A stretch of 64,000 nt of DNA from Ooceraea biroi. Its lineage: Eukaryota > Arthropoda > Insecta > Hymenoptera > Formicidae. This document shows positions 1 to 10,499 of this stretch, in pieces. The stretch is from assembly GCF_003672135.1 (NCBI RefSeq), contig NC_039506.1, forward strand, positions 18,136,497 to 18,200,496, read 5' to 3'. The translations under genes and the position numbers were made by a program. Every line of letters begins with the position of its first letter. The first letter of the stretch is position 1. A model generated the notes under the pieces. It was not told where the DNA came from, did no database searches, and was given only the letters and a program-made list of their open reading frames with translations.

Positions 1-300
1 ATTAGAGAAGCGCAATCGGTGCCTCGCTTGCTGATTAGCTGACTGCCATGTTGGTCCTACCCCGAATAGTCAAATCTGCGAGGAGCAGATTTTATGTAGT
101 ACCTGCTACAGACTTTGTCAGTAGCTTTTGCTAGCAGAAATACAACAGGTTTTGATAGCAGAATGTAATGACAGACTGACGGCAGAAACCGAGCAGAATT
201 TGTCTTTCCAATGTATTTAAATGGAACGTACTACAGATTCTGCTCGCGTTTTGCCGCCAATCTGGGCCCAGATTCTTGAAACGAGGAGTCGCATACGATA
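1..300. repeat. Dispersed repeat, partial, cut by window edge
   Basis: This stretch is built from variants of a CAGAATCTG / GCAGAAAC / GGCGGCAAAA vocabulary. The same vocabulary fills 61890..62110, and the block near 240..275 matches the right-hand copy in reverse complement. The left copy also carries an inverted version of its own motif (GACGGCAGAAACCGAGCAGA against the reverse complement of the block near 235..265). It looks like an old non-coding mobile element or MITE. Its family is not recognised. Confidence 0.45.
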
Positions 301-1690
301 TCATACGCTATCCTATGCTATATCCTATGATTAGTTTCTCCTTGATTTAAGTAATATTATATTTCTTGTTCAAAACAACATGTAATGTTGTTTATAATAA
401 TATAATGTTTCGGATGAGTAAAACCTCTATATAAATCATAGCTAAAAGATTGGCTTCATAAACATAAACAAAAATAATTTATTTAGTATTTATTTATTAT
501 TTATGCAATCAAATAATTTCTTTCTCTTTCAACGAGAGAAATTTCACTGTATAATATATTAATATTCATTTGATATAAAGGTTTGCAGTCTGCAACGTCA
601 TTAAAACATTGTCAGAACTTTTTGGCTCTTTCATTTACACAATTTTCTCTATTTTTCCAGATAATATCAGTTTTATTTGTACTAATATATTGAATTTTGT
701 TGGAAAATGTTTTACAATGTCAATTCATTAAACAATTTTTGAAATAAAGTACAAGAGGCTCCAAATACTTCACTCTCATAAGAGAAAATGCTACATACCT
801 TATGATGTCAAAAATCACACTGCGTTAATTATAAACTCCTAAAAATGAATCTATTAATGAAAATTAACCCTAATGTTAAATAGATTCATTCAAGAATAAA
901 TCTTAATAAATTTTAATGAAAAAGAGATTCTCATACTATTAACGAGGTTGAGTCATAAAATCGAATAGCTATAATTAATTATTAACGTAGCATTAATTAT
1001 TAACATAACATTAACAATTATTAACGATAATTAATTATAGTAATATATAATTAAAACGTAATAAATATATACAATCAAAACATCGCATTAATACTCCTTC
1101 TCTTATCTTTAATATACCAAAAAATCAGAATACATCTGCAAACATTTCTTTTTTATTTACATTTGTTTACACGTACAAAAAGGCAATCGTAAAGATTCGT
1201 TCTATTACGAACCCCTTTGCTTGCTGTTATCTTAACGGCGCGGTCCACGGGGGCGAGAATCGAGCACGCGGCAAATCTATCTTCTAACACGAGCTTTCCT
1301 GATGACTCGACACACGTAGAGAGCGAGTGGCCGCTCGATCACGTGCACGCACGGACAATCCTCCGTTACGACGACGGCCTTACGAGGGAAGTAACTTCCG
1401 GTCTGCTTTGATCCTGTTTTCAGATACGACGATCGTACCAAGAGCATATACTCGGAGACGTACACGAAGCACATCGACCGACGAAGATCGAGTGAGTTCG
1501 GCAGCAGCCTCTGAGACGAAGCTACGTTTCGATTCTAAGCGCAACGTACGAGGAGCATATGTACATCTTCATACACACCCGCGAGGGCGCGCTCCCACAC
1601 GTACCCACCAATCCACCCACTCACACACCCACATATCCACACAAACACATGCATGTCGCGCGCCGTAATTAAGAAAAACATAATCGTATA
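301..1690. other. Intergenic, no supported gene
   Basis: The first part, to about 1190, is very AT-rich and has no convincing open frame. From about 1200 to 1680 the base composition turns GC-rich with many CpG, then becomes C- and A-rich with CACAC-type runs near 1575..1660. Short open frames on both strands overlap here, as expected in GC-rich DNA, and none has a recognisable domain. Confidence 0.5.
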
Positions 1691-1694
1691 TATA

Positions 1695-2273
1695 CAGGGT
1701 GGCCCATTTTAATTTATACAGTCGATTTTTTAAAAAACTAAAAGAGATACGAAAAAATGTTTCAGACAGACATGTCACGATTTCGAGGGGGACATAAGAT
1801 GATACCATTGGTTTGACCTTGAATAGTCGTTTGAAGGTCACGCGAAGATCACCTTCAATTTCTTAAATTGAAACCCCAACTTTTTATTGCAGATTCTTAT
1901 TCTCCATCCAAAAGTAAGTAACTTTTGTCTGAAACATTTTTCCGAAAAATGTCATCTTATGTCCTTAAAATGTCCTCAAAACTCATCTTGAAGATCATTT
2001 TAAGGACATAAGATGACATTTTTCGGAAAAATGTTTCAGACAAAAGTTACTTACTTTTCAATGGAGAATAAGAATCTGCAATAAAAAGTTGGGGTTTCAA
2101 TTTAAGAAATTGAAGGTGATCTTCGCGTGACCTTCAAACGACTATTCAAGGTCAAACCAATGGTATCATCTTATGTTCCCCTCGAAATCGTGACATGTCT
2201 GTCTGAAACATTTTTTCGTATCTCTTTTAGTTTTTTAAAAAATCGACTGTATAAATTAAAATGGGCCACCCTG
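1695..2273. mobile_element. Foldback MITE, Tc1/mariner-type, TA-flanked
   Basis: This is a 579-bp near-perfect palindrome. The left arm (about 1695..1972) begins CAGGGTGGCCC and the right arm (about 2000..2273) ends GGGCCACCCTG, with a short spacer between. TA lies directly outside both ends, and a (TA)n run follows from 2274. The arms differ at only a few sites, for example around 1912 against 2061. Open frames on opposite strands at the two ends are mirror images created by the palindrome, not genes. The TA flanks and CAGGG ends suggest mobilisation by a Tc1/mariner-like transposase. Confidence 0.85.
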
Positions 2274-2297
2274 TATATATATATATATATATATATC
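2274..2297. repeat. (TA)n microsatellite
   Basis: A run of TA repeats abuts the right end of the foldback element. It probably expanded from its TA target site. Confidence 0.8.
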
Positions 2298-2793
2298 TAT
2301 TCATTAACGTGTAACGAACGTGTCCCGCGCGCCGCGAGACATCCCTCGCAACTTTGCCAAACAGACGAGACGAAGGGGATGAAAGGAAAGACTCCGCGTC
2401 TTCCTCTTTTTCTCTCCTTCTCCGTCTCTCCGTCTACCTGTCTCTCCCTCTCTCTCTCTCTCCCTTTCCCTTTCAAACCGAATGCCGAACGCGCGAGCCG
2501 CTTGAAAGATCCGCGCGCACGTGTGCATGTGTGTAGGTAGATTATTTGTAGGTCGCCCATCTGCCAAAGTTAGATTCTTAAGTAGGAGCACACTTTCGCC
2601 GCCGCAACCTCCTGCTCCCCCCTCCCCCCGCTCCCTCCCCCGCTCCCCGGCCGCTCATCAAGTAGCCGATGAGAGAAGTGTGCCTCCCGTGCGCTTCGCT
2701 TCGAGATCAATAAAATCGTGTCCGCGGGAGGAAACGGAGGAAGGAGGTTCCGACTGAACGACGAAGCTCTCGCTGGGGAGAGCGCTCGGCGCG

Positions 2794-2831
2794 AGAGGAG
2801 GAAGAGGAGGAGGAGGAGGAGGAGGAGGAGG
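2794..2831. repeat. (GAG)n/(AGG)n microsatellite
   Basis: A purine-rich AGG trinucleotide run lies in GC-rich DNA about 90 bp upstream of the TATA-like box. Read in frame it would give poly-Arg or poly-Glu, which explains the open frames seen here. I do not call a protein from it. Confidence 0.8.
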
Positions 2832-2914
2832 TGCGGTGTTCCACTGCTGCGGATATACCCGGGGAGGTTCGCGGGGACAACCCGACGATGGACAATCCCG
2901 GCGCGGGATGGCCC

Positions 2915-3240
2915 TCCCGTGTATAAATCTCTTGATACGTACGGCACCTTCTCCTCGGATCGGCTCGAAAGTTTCCGTTCACGGCGGTCCGAGATCCTTC
3001 GCGTCAATCTTGCGTTAAATTCCTTCGATTCCCTCGAGAGGATTCCGTTTGATATTTATGGTATCACGGTGCTTTGCGAATATATATATTTGGAAACGGT
3101 GTTGGAATTCTGAAAATGTTGATTGTAATGTTGATTAATTGCGTGGAAACGTGTGTGCACACAATTGGACACTGGCGATCGCAATTGAAGTGTGAATGAT
3201 CGCGGTGGTGAATTAAATGTTGAATTTAAATTGATGCAAA
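2915..3240 (+). promoter_or_regulatory. Candidate TATA promoter and non-coding first exon
   Basis: A TATA box (GTATAAATCTC, TATAAA from about 2922) sits in a GC-rich block on the + strand. Transcription would be expected about 30 bp downstream, near 2950. The sequence then turns AT-rich and reaches a plausible splice donor, CAAAG|GTAATC, near 3240. No coding frame joins to it inside the window with any confidence. It could be a 5' UTR exon of a distant gene, a non-coding RNA, or chance. Confidence 0.3.
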
Positions 3241-3249
3241 GGTAATCGT

Positions 3250-4650
3250 TTAGAGAAGTACGTTCGTAATTAATTATCTAATTGCCACGAGTGAATCGAA
3301 AAATCATTCATTGTTAAAATCAATCGGTCCATTTGGTTGAATTCCAAACGATTAATTCATTTATTTAACTGGGTAACAACGTTCGGAAAAGATCGCTCAG
3401 GACGAGAAGAATAATTTGTAATATAGTTTTACAAAATGCGAATTTATTTATTATATTATAGCTGAATGATAATATTTAAATACACGGCGATAAAAATGTA
3501 ACGTGTATCGTTCGGAGAGAAAACTGTTAAATTTTGAATAATTTGTTGTCTTGTTGAATCGATAAAGAGAATCGGGGAAGCAAAGTGAAACGTGATGAAA
3601 GTGAGTAAACTCGAAAAAGGAGATGGAGATGCAAAAAGATACTCGAGCGTTATACATTATTCAGTCAATCTGATACTAGTCGATCGTAAGATGATTTCGA
3701 TGTAATCCGTGTTTTTAGATCGCGAGTAAACGCGCGGAAGATGCCTCGCTGGATTCTTCATTTCCGCCGCGTGATAAATTACGACCGAAATGCATTTTGT
3801 TTTTCTTACTTCGCGATTTAATGGCTGAGAGCGTTGTGACGCGCCAGCGTCACGTGATTAAACTAATGCGATAATGCGAGAATACCAGATACAGTAGCGG
3901 GATTATAAATTACACATTTACAACTGATATCAATCTTTCGGAAGATTGGCTCTTGCGTTCTCTCTTTTTTTTCTTTTCCTCTGCAAAATGCAACTTGAAT
4001 TTAATTTTAGGATTTATTTAATTTAGGATTTATTTATTATTGAAACCGTTTTTTTTCCCACGATGCGTAAATATCGCTGCGTAAATTGGCCTGAGATATC
4101 AATTTACTATTGAACAATGTTAAATTATGCATTGAGACCCAAATTGAGTCGCCAAAGCACGTGTTACATCCACGCCACAATCATATGTTGCGATTGGTTA
4201 AAAAGAGAAACATAATATGCTAATTGCAGTTTAATTACCGCGTTATGACTCGTTCGCGTAAATTGAGCGTCGCTCCATCTCTCTTTCTCTCTCAATCGTA
4301 GCCATTAATCGTAAACTCGTTGCCAGTTTTGTCGTCGACTGTCGGCGCGTGTCGTTCCGTCGCAAATTTCAGATTCGCAGCGTCCCTTCGTGGAAACATC
4401 TCCATTCACTTAATCGACATCGGCACTTCTGGATTACTCCGAGATGGATGTACGTTCAAAGCGAAGCTTTCTCGCGACCGCAGTCACGGGTGGAACCGCT
4501 TTGCGCGTTCGAATGGCGCTTTCGAAAGTTGTGTTTCGGAATGGCTATGTAGCTCGGCATTAATGTCGAAAAGCCTCGACAGTATTGCTGCTGTATAGAC
4601 AGCATCTCTCAAAATTACGTTTCAATCAGCACCGTCACGTCGATCGTACG
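3250..4650. other. Intergenic, no supported gene
   Basis: Mixed-composition DNA with a pyrimidine tract near 3958..3980. Open frames of 60 to 92 codons around 4320..4600 overlap each other in different frames and have no recognisable domain, start context or splice partner. Confidence 0.5.
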
Positions 4651-4654
4651 GTGC

Positions 4655-4885
4655 TATTAAGTGCGATTAAAATTATTAAATGAATTCGATGCTTCCTTTT
4701 TGAAGAAATTGAGTCTTTATCTACTTTCTTTTTTTTTCGAGAGGAGATTCGTCAACTATCCGATGATGGAGAAAAGTATTAGAAAACGATGGCGAATATT
4801 TCGAAGATTGACGTGCCTGTTATTTTTTTCTGACGAAGGTTGAATTTCTTCGAAAAAAGCACCGAATTTATTTCCACACCTAATG
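4655..4885. mobile_element. Mariner-type MITE, degraded copy 1
   Basis: The right end reads CACCGAATTTATTTCCACAC followed by CTAATG, an imperfect inverse of the left end near 4655..4690. The interior shares blocks with the elements at 8890..9135 and 51407..51680, for example GAGAAAAGTATTAGAAAA and CGAATATTTCGAAGATTGAC. The left inverted repeat is strongly decayed. There is no coding capacity. Confidence 0.65.
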
Positions 4886-4889
4886 AATG

Positions 4890-6725
4890 CATTGCGACTC
4901 TTAGTTCCTACCATAAATAGCCACACACACACACACATATATTCTTGTTTTCCTTCGTAGCAGATTCGAAATTGAGTTCGACATATAAATTATCTAATTT
5001 ATTCGGTTCGGTTTTAAGAACACTTTCGTTCAGAAATCTCTAGGCAATTTTCTCCGGAAGGACGTAATCATAAAGCTGCCTGCGAATGTCAAAGTCGCGA
5101 AGTGAAAGAAAAATGAACGAATGCACATTACTAAATAAACGTTAAATAAATATCTTAAAGACCGGATGAGTTGCGTTGCAACTCGACAAGTTCTTTTAGT
5201 CGTAGCATTTTTATGGCCTTCGATGCTTCTTTTTTCTTCCTTATTCGTGGATCTTCTCTCTCTTTCTAAAAAGGTCACTATTCGAATCCGGTGCGCGAGC
5301 ACTTTTTGCCGGTAAATCGCAGCTCGCTCGCGTTAAACGGATATTTATTCTTCTTTATTTTCTCCCTTCTCGCTCTCTTTCGACGGAACGAACGCCGCGT
5401 CTCCGACGAGCCTCCGCGCGTTAAGCGGCACGCGAACGTCGACTTCCTTTGATCGGCCGAGCGACGAACGACAGAGGAGTGGAAATTGGAGGGACTCGCT
5501 TTCCGGAAATGGCAGATCGGAACGACGATGATTGCGATTCTGTTTATCTGACGTCAATTCGAGCGTGCGTGTCTTTATTTATACCCTCCATTTCCTCGGC
5601 GCGTTCGACGAAAAGCGCTGAGGGAATCTCGATCGTTCCGGGCGTCGCGGTGTATCCGCGACCACGAAATCTGGAACCTAGTCATGCGAGTTACGTGGAA
5701 TAATCAATAATCGCGCGGTCTCTCCATCGATCGCCAATCGCCATCCGCGTCTCGCATCTCACGCGCGGAAGGACACGCGAGAGGATCAGAATCGCTCAGC
5801 TCGATCCTCTATCTCGGGACGCGCGGGTTTCTTGATGGAGAACGCGATGTCGTTAACGCGTGCGTTAACGATTAAGATTAATGAGCGCATAGGATTAAAC
5901 GAGAGAGATGTCTGTTCTTGCGCGTCTGTTCGCTGTTAAGTTTTATCCTCGAGAACGGCGCGTTCGAACGCGCGACGCAGATCGCTGAACGAGAATATAA
6001 ATTCAAATCGCGCCAGTTGAGTGATCGCTGCCAGTCACGTAAGGATTGGCTGTTACGACGAGATTGCGCGATGTTTCCGTTGATTTTCAATCGTGACGGC
6101 GACGCACTAACACACACACGCATACGCACATGTCGCATCTAGATGGTGATACAACTGAACGCAGCGACGTTTTGTAGAGAAATTTGTTTTCTGTTTTTTT
6201 TAAAGATTTTCTATCCTGCTTTAAAATTAATAGTATGTGTTTAGGTTGATTCACTGCTATCTAGGCACGACTCGGATTACTTAGTTCACGTACAATATAT
6301 GCAGCCGGATAACGGCAAAGTATCAGGATTTAATTAATGTCCAAGGTGTAAGCAAAGCGGAGCAAACGAGCGCAAGCGATCGCTAGGGACGCGACAATTG
6401 GTGATCGAGGTAAAATTACGCGGCGGTTCCGCCGATTCTTCCTTGCAGCGGCAGCAATTGCGACAGACAACGCGGCGCGATGCTAATTACTAATTACCGT
6501 CGTAGCGATCAATCGAAAGGAATCAAATTTGGTATGTACAATATCGACGAAACGCTCAACGGTGTTACATGGTATTCTGTGGTATATGTGAATTTTAATC
6601 GGACTCGATTCCGCCCGAAAGGCGAGCAATCGCGTATTACTAATCTTATATCGGTTGTTGAGTTTATTAAATGACTTTAAAATCTTTAATCGCGGTAATA
6701 AAGTTCCGATTTTACATTTGGTTTT
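4890..6725. other. Intergenic, no supported gene
   Basis: A short (AC)n run lies near 4922..4937. CpG-rich DNA from about 5340 to 6480 contains overlapping open frames on both strands (largest 86 codons) with no domain, so I do not call them. Confidence 0.5.
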
Positions 6726-6729
6726 TATG

Positions 6730-6857
6730 CGATACTGATTGAAATTGCACTTTTCGCTCGCAGTTTTATTATTAGTATTATAAATATTACATATATGTAA
6801 TATTTATAATACTAGTAATACAATTGCGAGTGAAGAGTGCAATTTCAACTAGTATCA
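6730..6857. repeat. Long hairpin / inverted repeat
   Basis: This is an almost complete palindrome centred on ATATTACATATATGTAATAT near 6794. The outer arms read GATACTGATTGAAATTGCAC on the left and GTGCAATTTCAACTAGTATC, its near-inverse, on the right. Total span is about 128 bp with essentially no loop. It may be a small MITE or a transcribed hairpin. A second small palindrome around an AAATAAAATTTA core follows near 6987..7036. Confidence 0.7.
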
Positions 6858-7801
6858 CATTTTATATATAATATACATATATAGTATTATATATATTTAT
6901 ATATATAAAATATTGTTCTTCATAAAATTGTTTTTAAAACTTAAATATACGTAATTTTAATTAATAGATATATATAATTTTGATTAATGGAAATAAAATT
7001 TACATATAGCTATATATAAATTTTATTTCCATTAATATGGTTCTAAAAACAATGTCTCATGAAATAACACGTTAAAATAATAGCAGCCTATTTTTTAATA
7101 ATTTGTTTATTGAAAAACAGGATATGTTTTCAGCAATAAACAATTACGACTATCTATGATAGACTTACATTATAATATTAATGCAATATGTTCTACATTC
7201 ATACATTACACAATAATCAATTTTATTATTTTGGAAATACTTTATCGCTTGATGAAATGTAACAGGTTATAATCAAATAACGATTGCTCGTCTCCATAAC
7301 CGATATTCTATTACTAGTAAGAAACGTATCCGTTCTTTTGAGTTTGAATAACGTGTCGAACGCTGTCGACAAAGAATTGGATCCGCTGGATTATATAACG
7401 TTGTGTAATAGAAAACGGGAACAATTCCACGGGATTTGGCTGGGTGAGCTTCGTCTCCTTTTTCTCCTTTTTTTTATACCAACGGAGAGTCGACCCGTAA
7501 AGCGCAATTATCATTACGATGAATGGATCTCGCCGGAAAAAAAGGACTAAATTGATGCAATAACGTCATTTCCCCCAAGTGATTTACCATATTAATACAC
7601 GACGGAATCTATCGAGGTCCTCCTCTCTCGCAGATAATGCAGCACTTTTCCACAGTTTCCTTTACTTAACTTTCAACTCAACTCATTTCAATTGTTCGTC
7701 TTATTTTATACTGGCCAGCAATTCGTTGTACATCTCGCGCTACACATCTCATGTAATTAATTTAAGATAATTTATGTAGTGATTGTTGGTTAATTTAAAT
7801 T

Positions 7802-7834
7802 GCGCGCGCGCGCGCGCGCGCGTGTGTGTGTGTA
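7802..7834. repeat. (CG)n(TG)n microsatellite
   Basis: A (GC)n run passes directly into a (GT)n run. Alternating purine-pyrimidine DNA of this kind can form Z-DNA. Open frames crossing it are artefacts. Confidence 0.85.
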
Positions 7835-8768
7835 CGTGTATGCATGCTTCTATACGTGTGATGTTTTCGGAAGAGGAAAAATGTTGATAAATTGTTATTA
7901 GCAATCGAAGTAACGTGTCGGTCAACGTAGAAACGTTCATTTACATCATTTATATATATATCATAATTTGTTATTTGCTTTTCTTCTGTGATAAAAATTA
8001 GGAGAGCCATCGGATGTCCTATATAATTCGTTACTTGTAAATAGTTTGTAAATACGTATGTACGTGTATCGTTTTGTAATGAATTGCCGAGAAGTAACCA
8101 GTGTTGTGCAGTAATTACATTAAACGATATTTCGTCCCGTTTCGGCAAATCTATTTGTTAGTCTCTAACGGCGTGTTAACAATCAGGCGCAGAACGTATC
8201 GATCGTAGAACGCGTAAGCTAAAGCAGACAAACGAAGATGCACGAGGAGTCTTGAAACGCATTTTGTTCCGGCAGCCGTTTATCTTTCATTGCGTCGCCA
8301 ACATCAATCAAGAATACAAGATGTAGCATTTATCTGATATTTTTTGCGTCGTTTATGTCGTTGCGAAGTTTACTTTCGCCCGTGAGGACATAGTTATCGC
8401 GGAATGACAAGCAATCGCTGAACAATAAAACGAATCTAGATTGCGTGTAATGAAGTCTAGCAAGAAGAATATCTACAAATGTATGCAATAATGATAATGA
8501 TAATTAATCTAATCTTGTATCCGTGATTCGACTGTGTGGAGGAACACGGCAATATCGATACTCGAGGACATATCAACGTTGCGGGAAGATGTTGCACAAA
8601 CGCTCTTGTACATAGACGAGAGAACGGCGTTTTTTCTCGTTCGTGTGTCGAAACGTACGAAAAAAACGCGCGAAAAATGTTGAGGAAGCGTATTGCGTGT
8701 ATCACGAGTTAACTATAAATCAAAAGAACATAACATCTGCTATAATTACAAATATAAGTCTTGTAGTC

Positions 8769-8771
<3 letters not shown>

Positions 8772-8800
<29 letters not shown>
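8772..8800. repeat. (TC)n microsatellite
   Basis: About fourteen TC units, followed by further pyrimidine-rich DNA to about 8880. Confidence 0.85.
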
Positions 8801-8803
<3 letters not shown>

Positions 8804-8889
8804 GCTCTCTGTCATTCTGTCTCTTTTATTTTCTCTATATACCCCCTATTATACCTTCTTTTTCCTTCCTACGTCTTTATTTTAATCTT

Positions 8890-9135
8890 ATTAGGTGTGC
8901 GCAAATTAATTCGGTATTTTTTCTCTTTGAAGAAATTGACTGAATTCCTTCCCAGTGAAAAGGAATTGTGCAAGATGCCGGCAAGATGAGAGGAAAATGA
9001 CGATGACGAAATTTTCGCTTTATGTTTATATTCTGAAAAATGATGAATATTTCGAAGATTGACATATTATTAATTTTTTGTAATAAAGGCTCAATATCTT
9101 CAAAAAAAAACACCGAATTAATGTTCTCACCTATT
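8890..9135. mobile_element. Mariner-type MITE, copy 2
   Basis: The left end reads TTAGGTGTGCGCAAATTAAT and runs into TCGGT. The right end reads CACCGAATTAATGTTCTCAC followed by CTATTA, its inverse. The element is about 246 bp with a TA-rich target. It shares interior blocks with the copies at 4655..4885 and 51407..51680. The interior has frames broken by stops and no transposase is readable. Confidence 0.75.
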
Positions 9136-9445
9136 ACTCGCAGCAGACTAGTTTTGTCCAATGCAGCACGGGCTGCATTAGACAAGCAATAATTGCTTGC
9201 TAATGTAAGATCAATAATGATCCGCATTAGTAACGATGATCACGAATCGCAATAATAACGTATTTCGAATTGCGAAACATCTCGTGTGTATCGCCCGATG
9301 TTTTTTTCCTATTTTTATTCCATCCCTGTATCTTTTTTTTTTACATTCGTGATTTGTTCGACAACGTTTGGTCGGATTTCGTATCGAATATGCAGCGGAG
9401 CAACAATTTCATTGCAGCGGCGGTATTCTCTCCTCTCGTGTTATA

Positions 9446-9646
9446 CAGGGTGCTTCTTATCCGCCATCGGTGGGCGGTCTGCGATACTTCAATAAAGGAA
9501 ACATTCCCAAGTAATTTCCTGATGCTGATCAGTGCCGTCCTTTTAGAAGCATCGCAGAAAAAAAATAGTGCAGAACTTTCCGATTCAATTTTCTCCAGAA
9601 GTAATAACTTACTACGTACTTGGGGCGACGGATAAGAAACACCCGG
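9446..9646. mobile_element. 201-bp MITE, TA-flanked
   Basis: The left end reads CAGGGTGCTTCTTATCCGCC. The right end is its inverse (GACGGATAAGAAACACCCGG). The inverted repeats are about 20 bp and TA lies outside each end. The interior is unique within this window. CAGGGTG ends are also found on the foldback at 1695..2273, so both may use the same type of transposase. Confidence 0.7.
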
Positions 9647-10470
9647 TATACATACGTCGCGAGAAGCTCGAAAAAGGACGGGCGGAAATGGCGTTACGTA
9701 GAAATCCCGCTGCACAAGAAAGTGCGCGGAGTAAATTAAAGAAGGGACTCACTATTTTATTCCCGCCTAAGTTTTAATTTGTTTTTTTATGTCTTCTTTT
9801 GATCCGCGTTGCCATTAACAGTCAGTCGGGAGAAAGCAGAATTCCTCGTACCCTTATCGCGATGTCGTTGAGAGAACCGCTGAAGAGATGCGTTTGTTCC
9901 CGGGGTCTTTGAAGGAAACCTTGCGCTCTGTATAGAGCCGACGGGAAAAAATATCATCGAAGGACGAGGAATATCCATATTACATATATTTGCCCAAGGA
10001 CTTACATCACCACTTGCCTGCTACGCGTATGTCATCCCCTTTAATACCTCTCTATTACTGCTACGTACGCACAACACCAATGTAACGCACTTTTATACAG
10101 GAAGTTTTTATAATGGATACTTAATTACAATATCAAGCCACACTGGGTGCTATTGTTTCATATGCGGTACGTGTAATACAAACCTCTTTACATTCTTATG
10201 CGATCAAGTGCTATTACGGTCAATCAGGGCGAAAGGATATTTTCAGAGCTCTACTAGTTATACAACTTCCGGGCTGAGATAAGACTATCTCCCTCGACCT
10301 GCATGACTATTGGGACCACGGTAGATGTACCGCTAAGGGCATATCGTAACCATCACCGAAGATAGAAAGCAGAGACGTGATTTCAGGTGATTCCTTCAGC
10401 AAAGCAGTGCGCGGTCGTTCACGTGGATTGTCTTTGCGCCCTAACAATCTCTCGTTAGGCCGGCAACGGT

Positions 10471-10499
10471 ACGAGAAAGAGAGAGAGAGAGAGAGAGAG
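10471..10499. repeat. (GA)n microsatellite
   Basis: A GA run in otherwise mixed-composition DNA. It inflates the open frames that cross it. Confidence 0.8.

Larger units (their letters stand above)
6860..8885. other. Intergenic, no supported gene
   Basis: AT-rich DNA with scattered open frames, the longest about 117 codons on the minus strand near 7795..8148 and read partly through a microsatellite. No splice-consistent or domain-bearing gene is visible. Confidence 0.5.

Noticed and set aside
1569..2540. Two open frames with identical N-terminal protein sequence on opposite strands
   Set aside because: They are the two arms of the 1695..2273 palindrome read in opposite directions, not duplicated genes.
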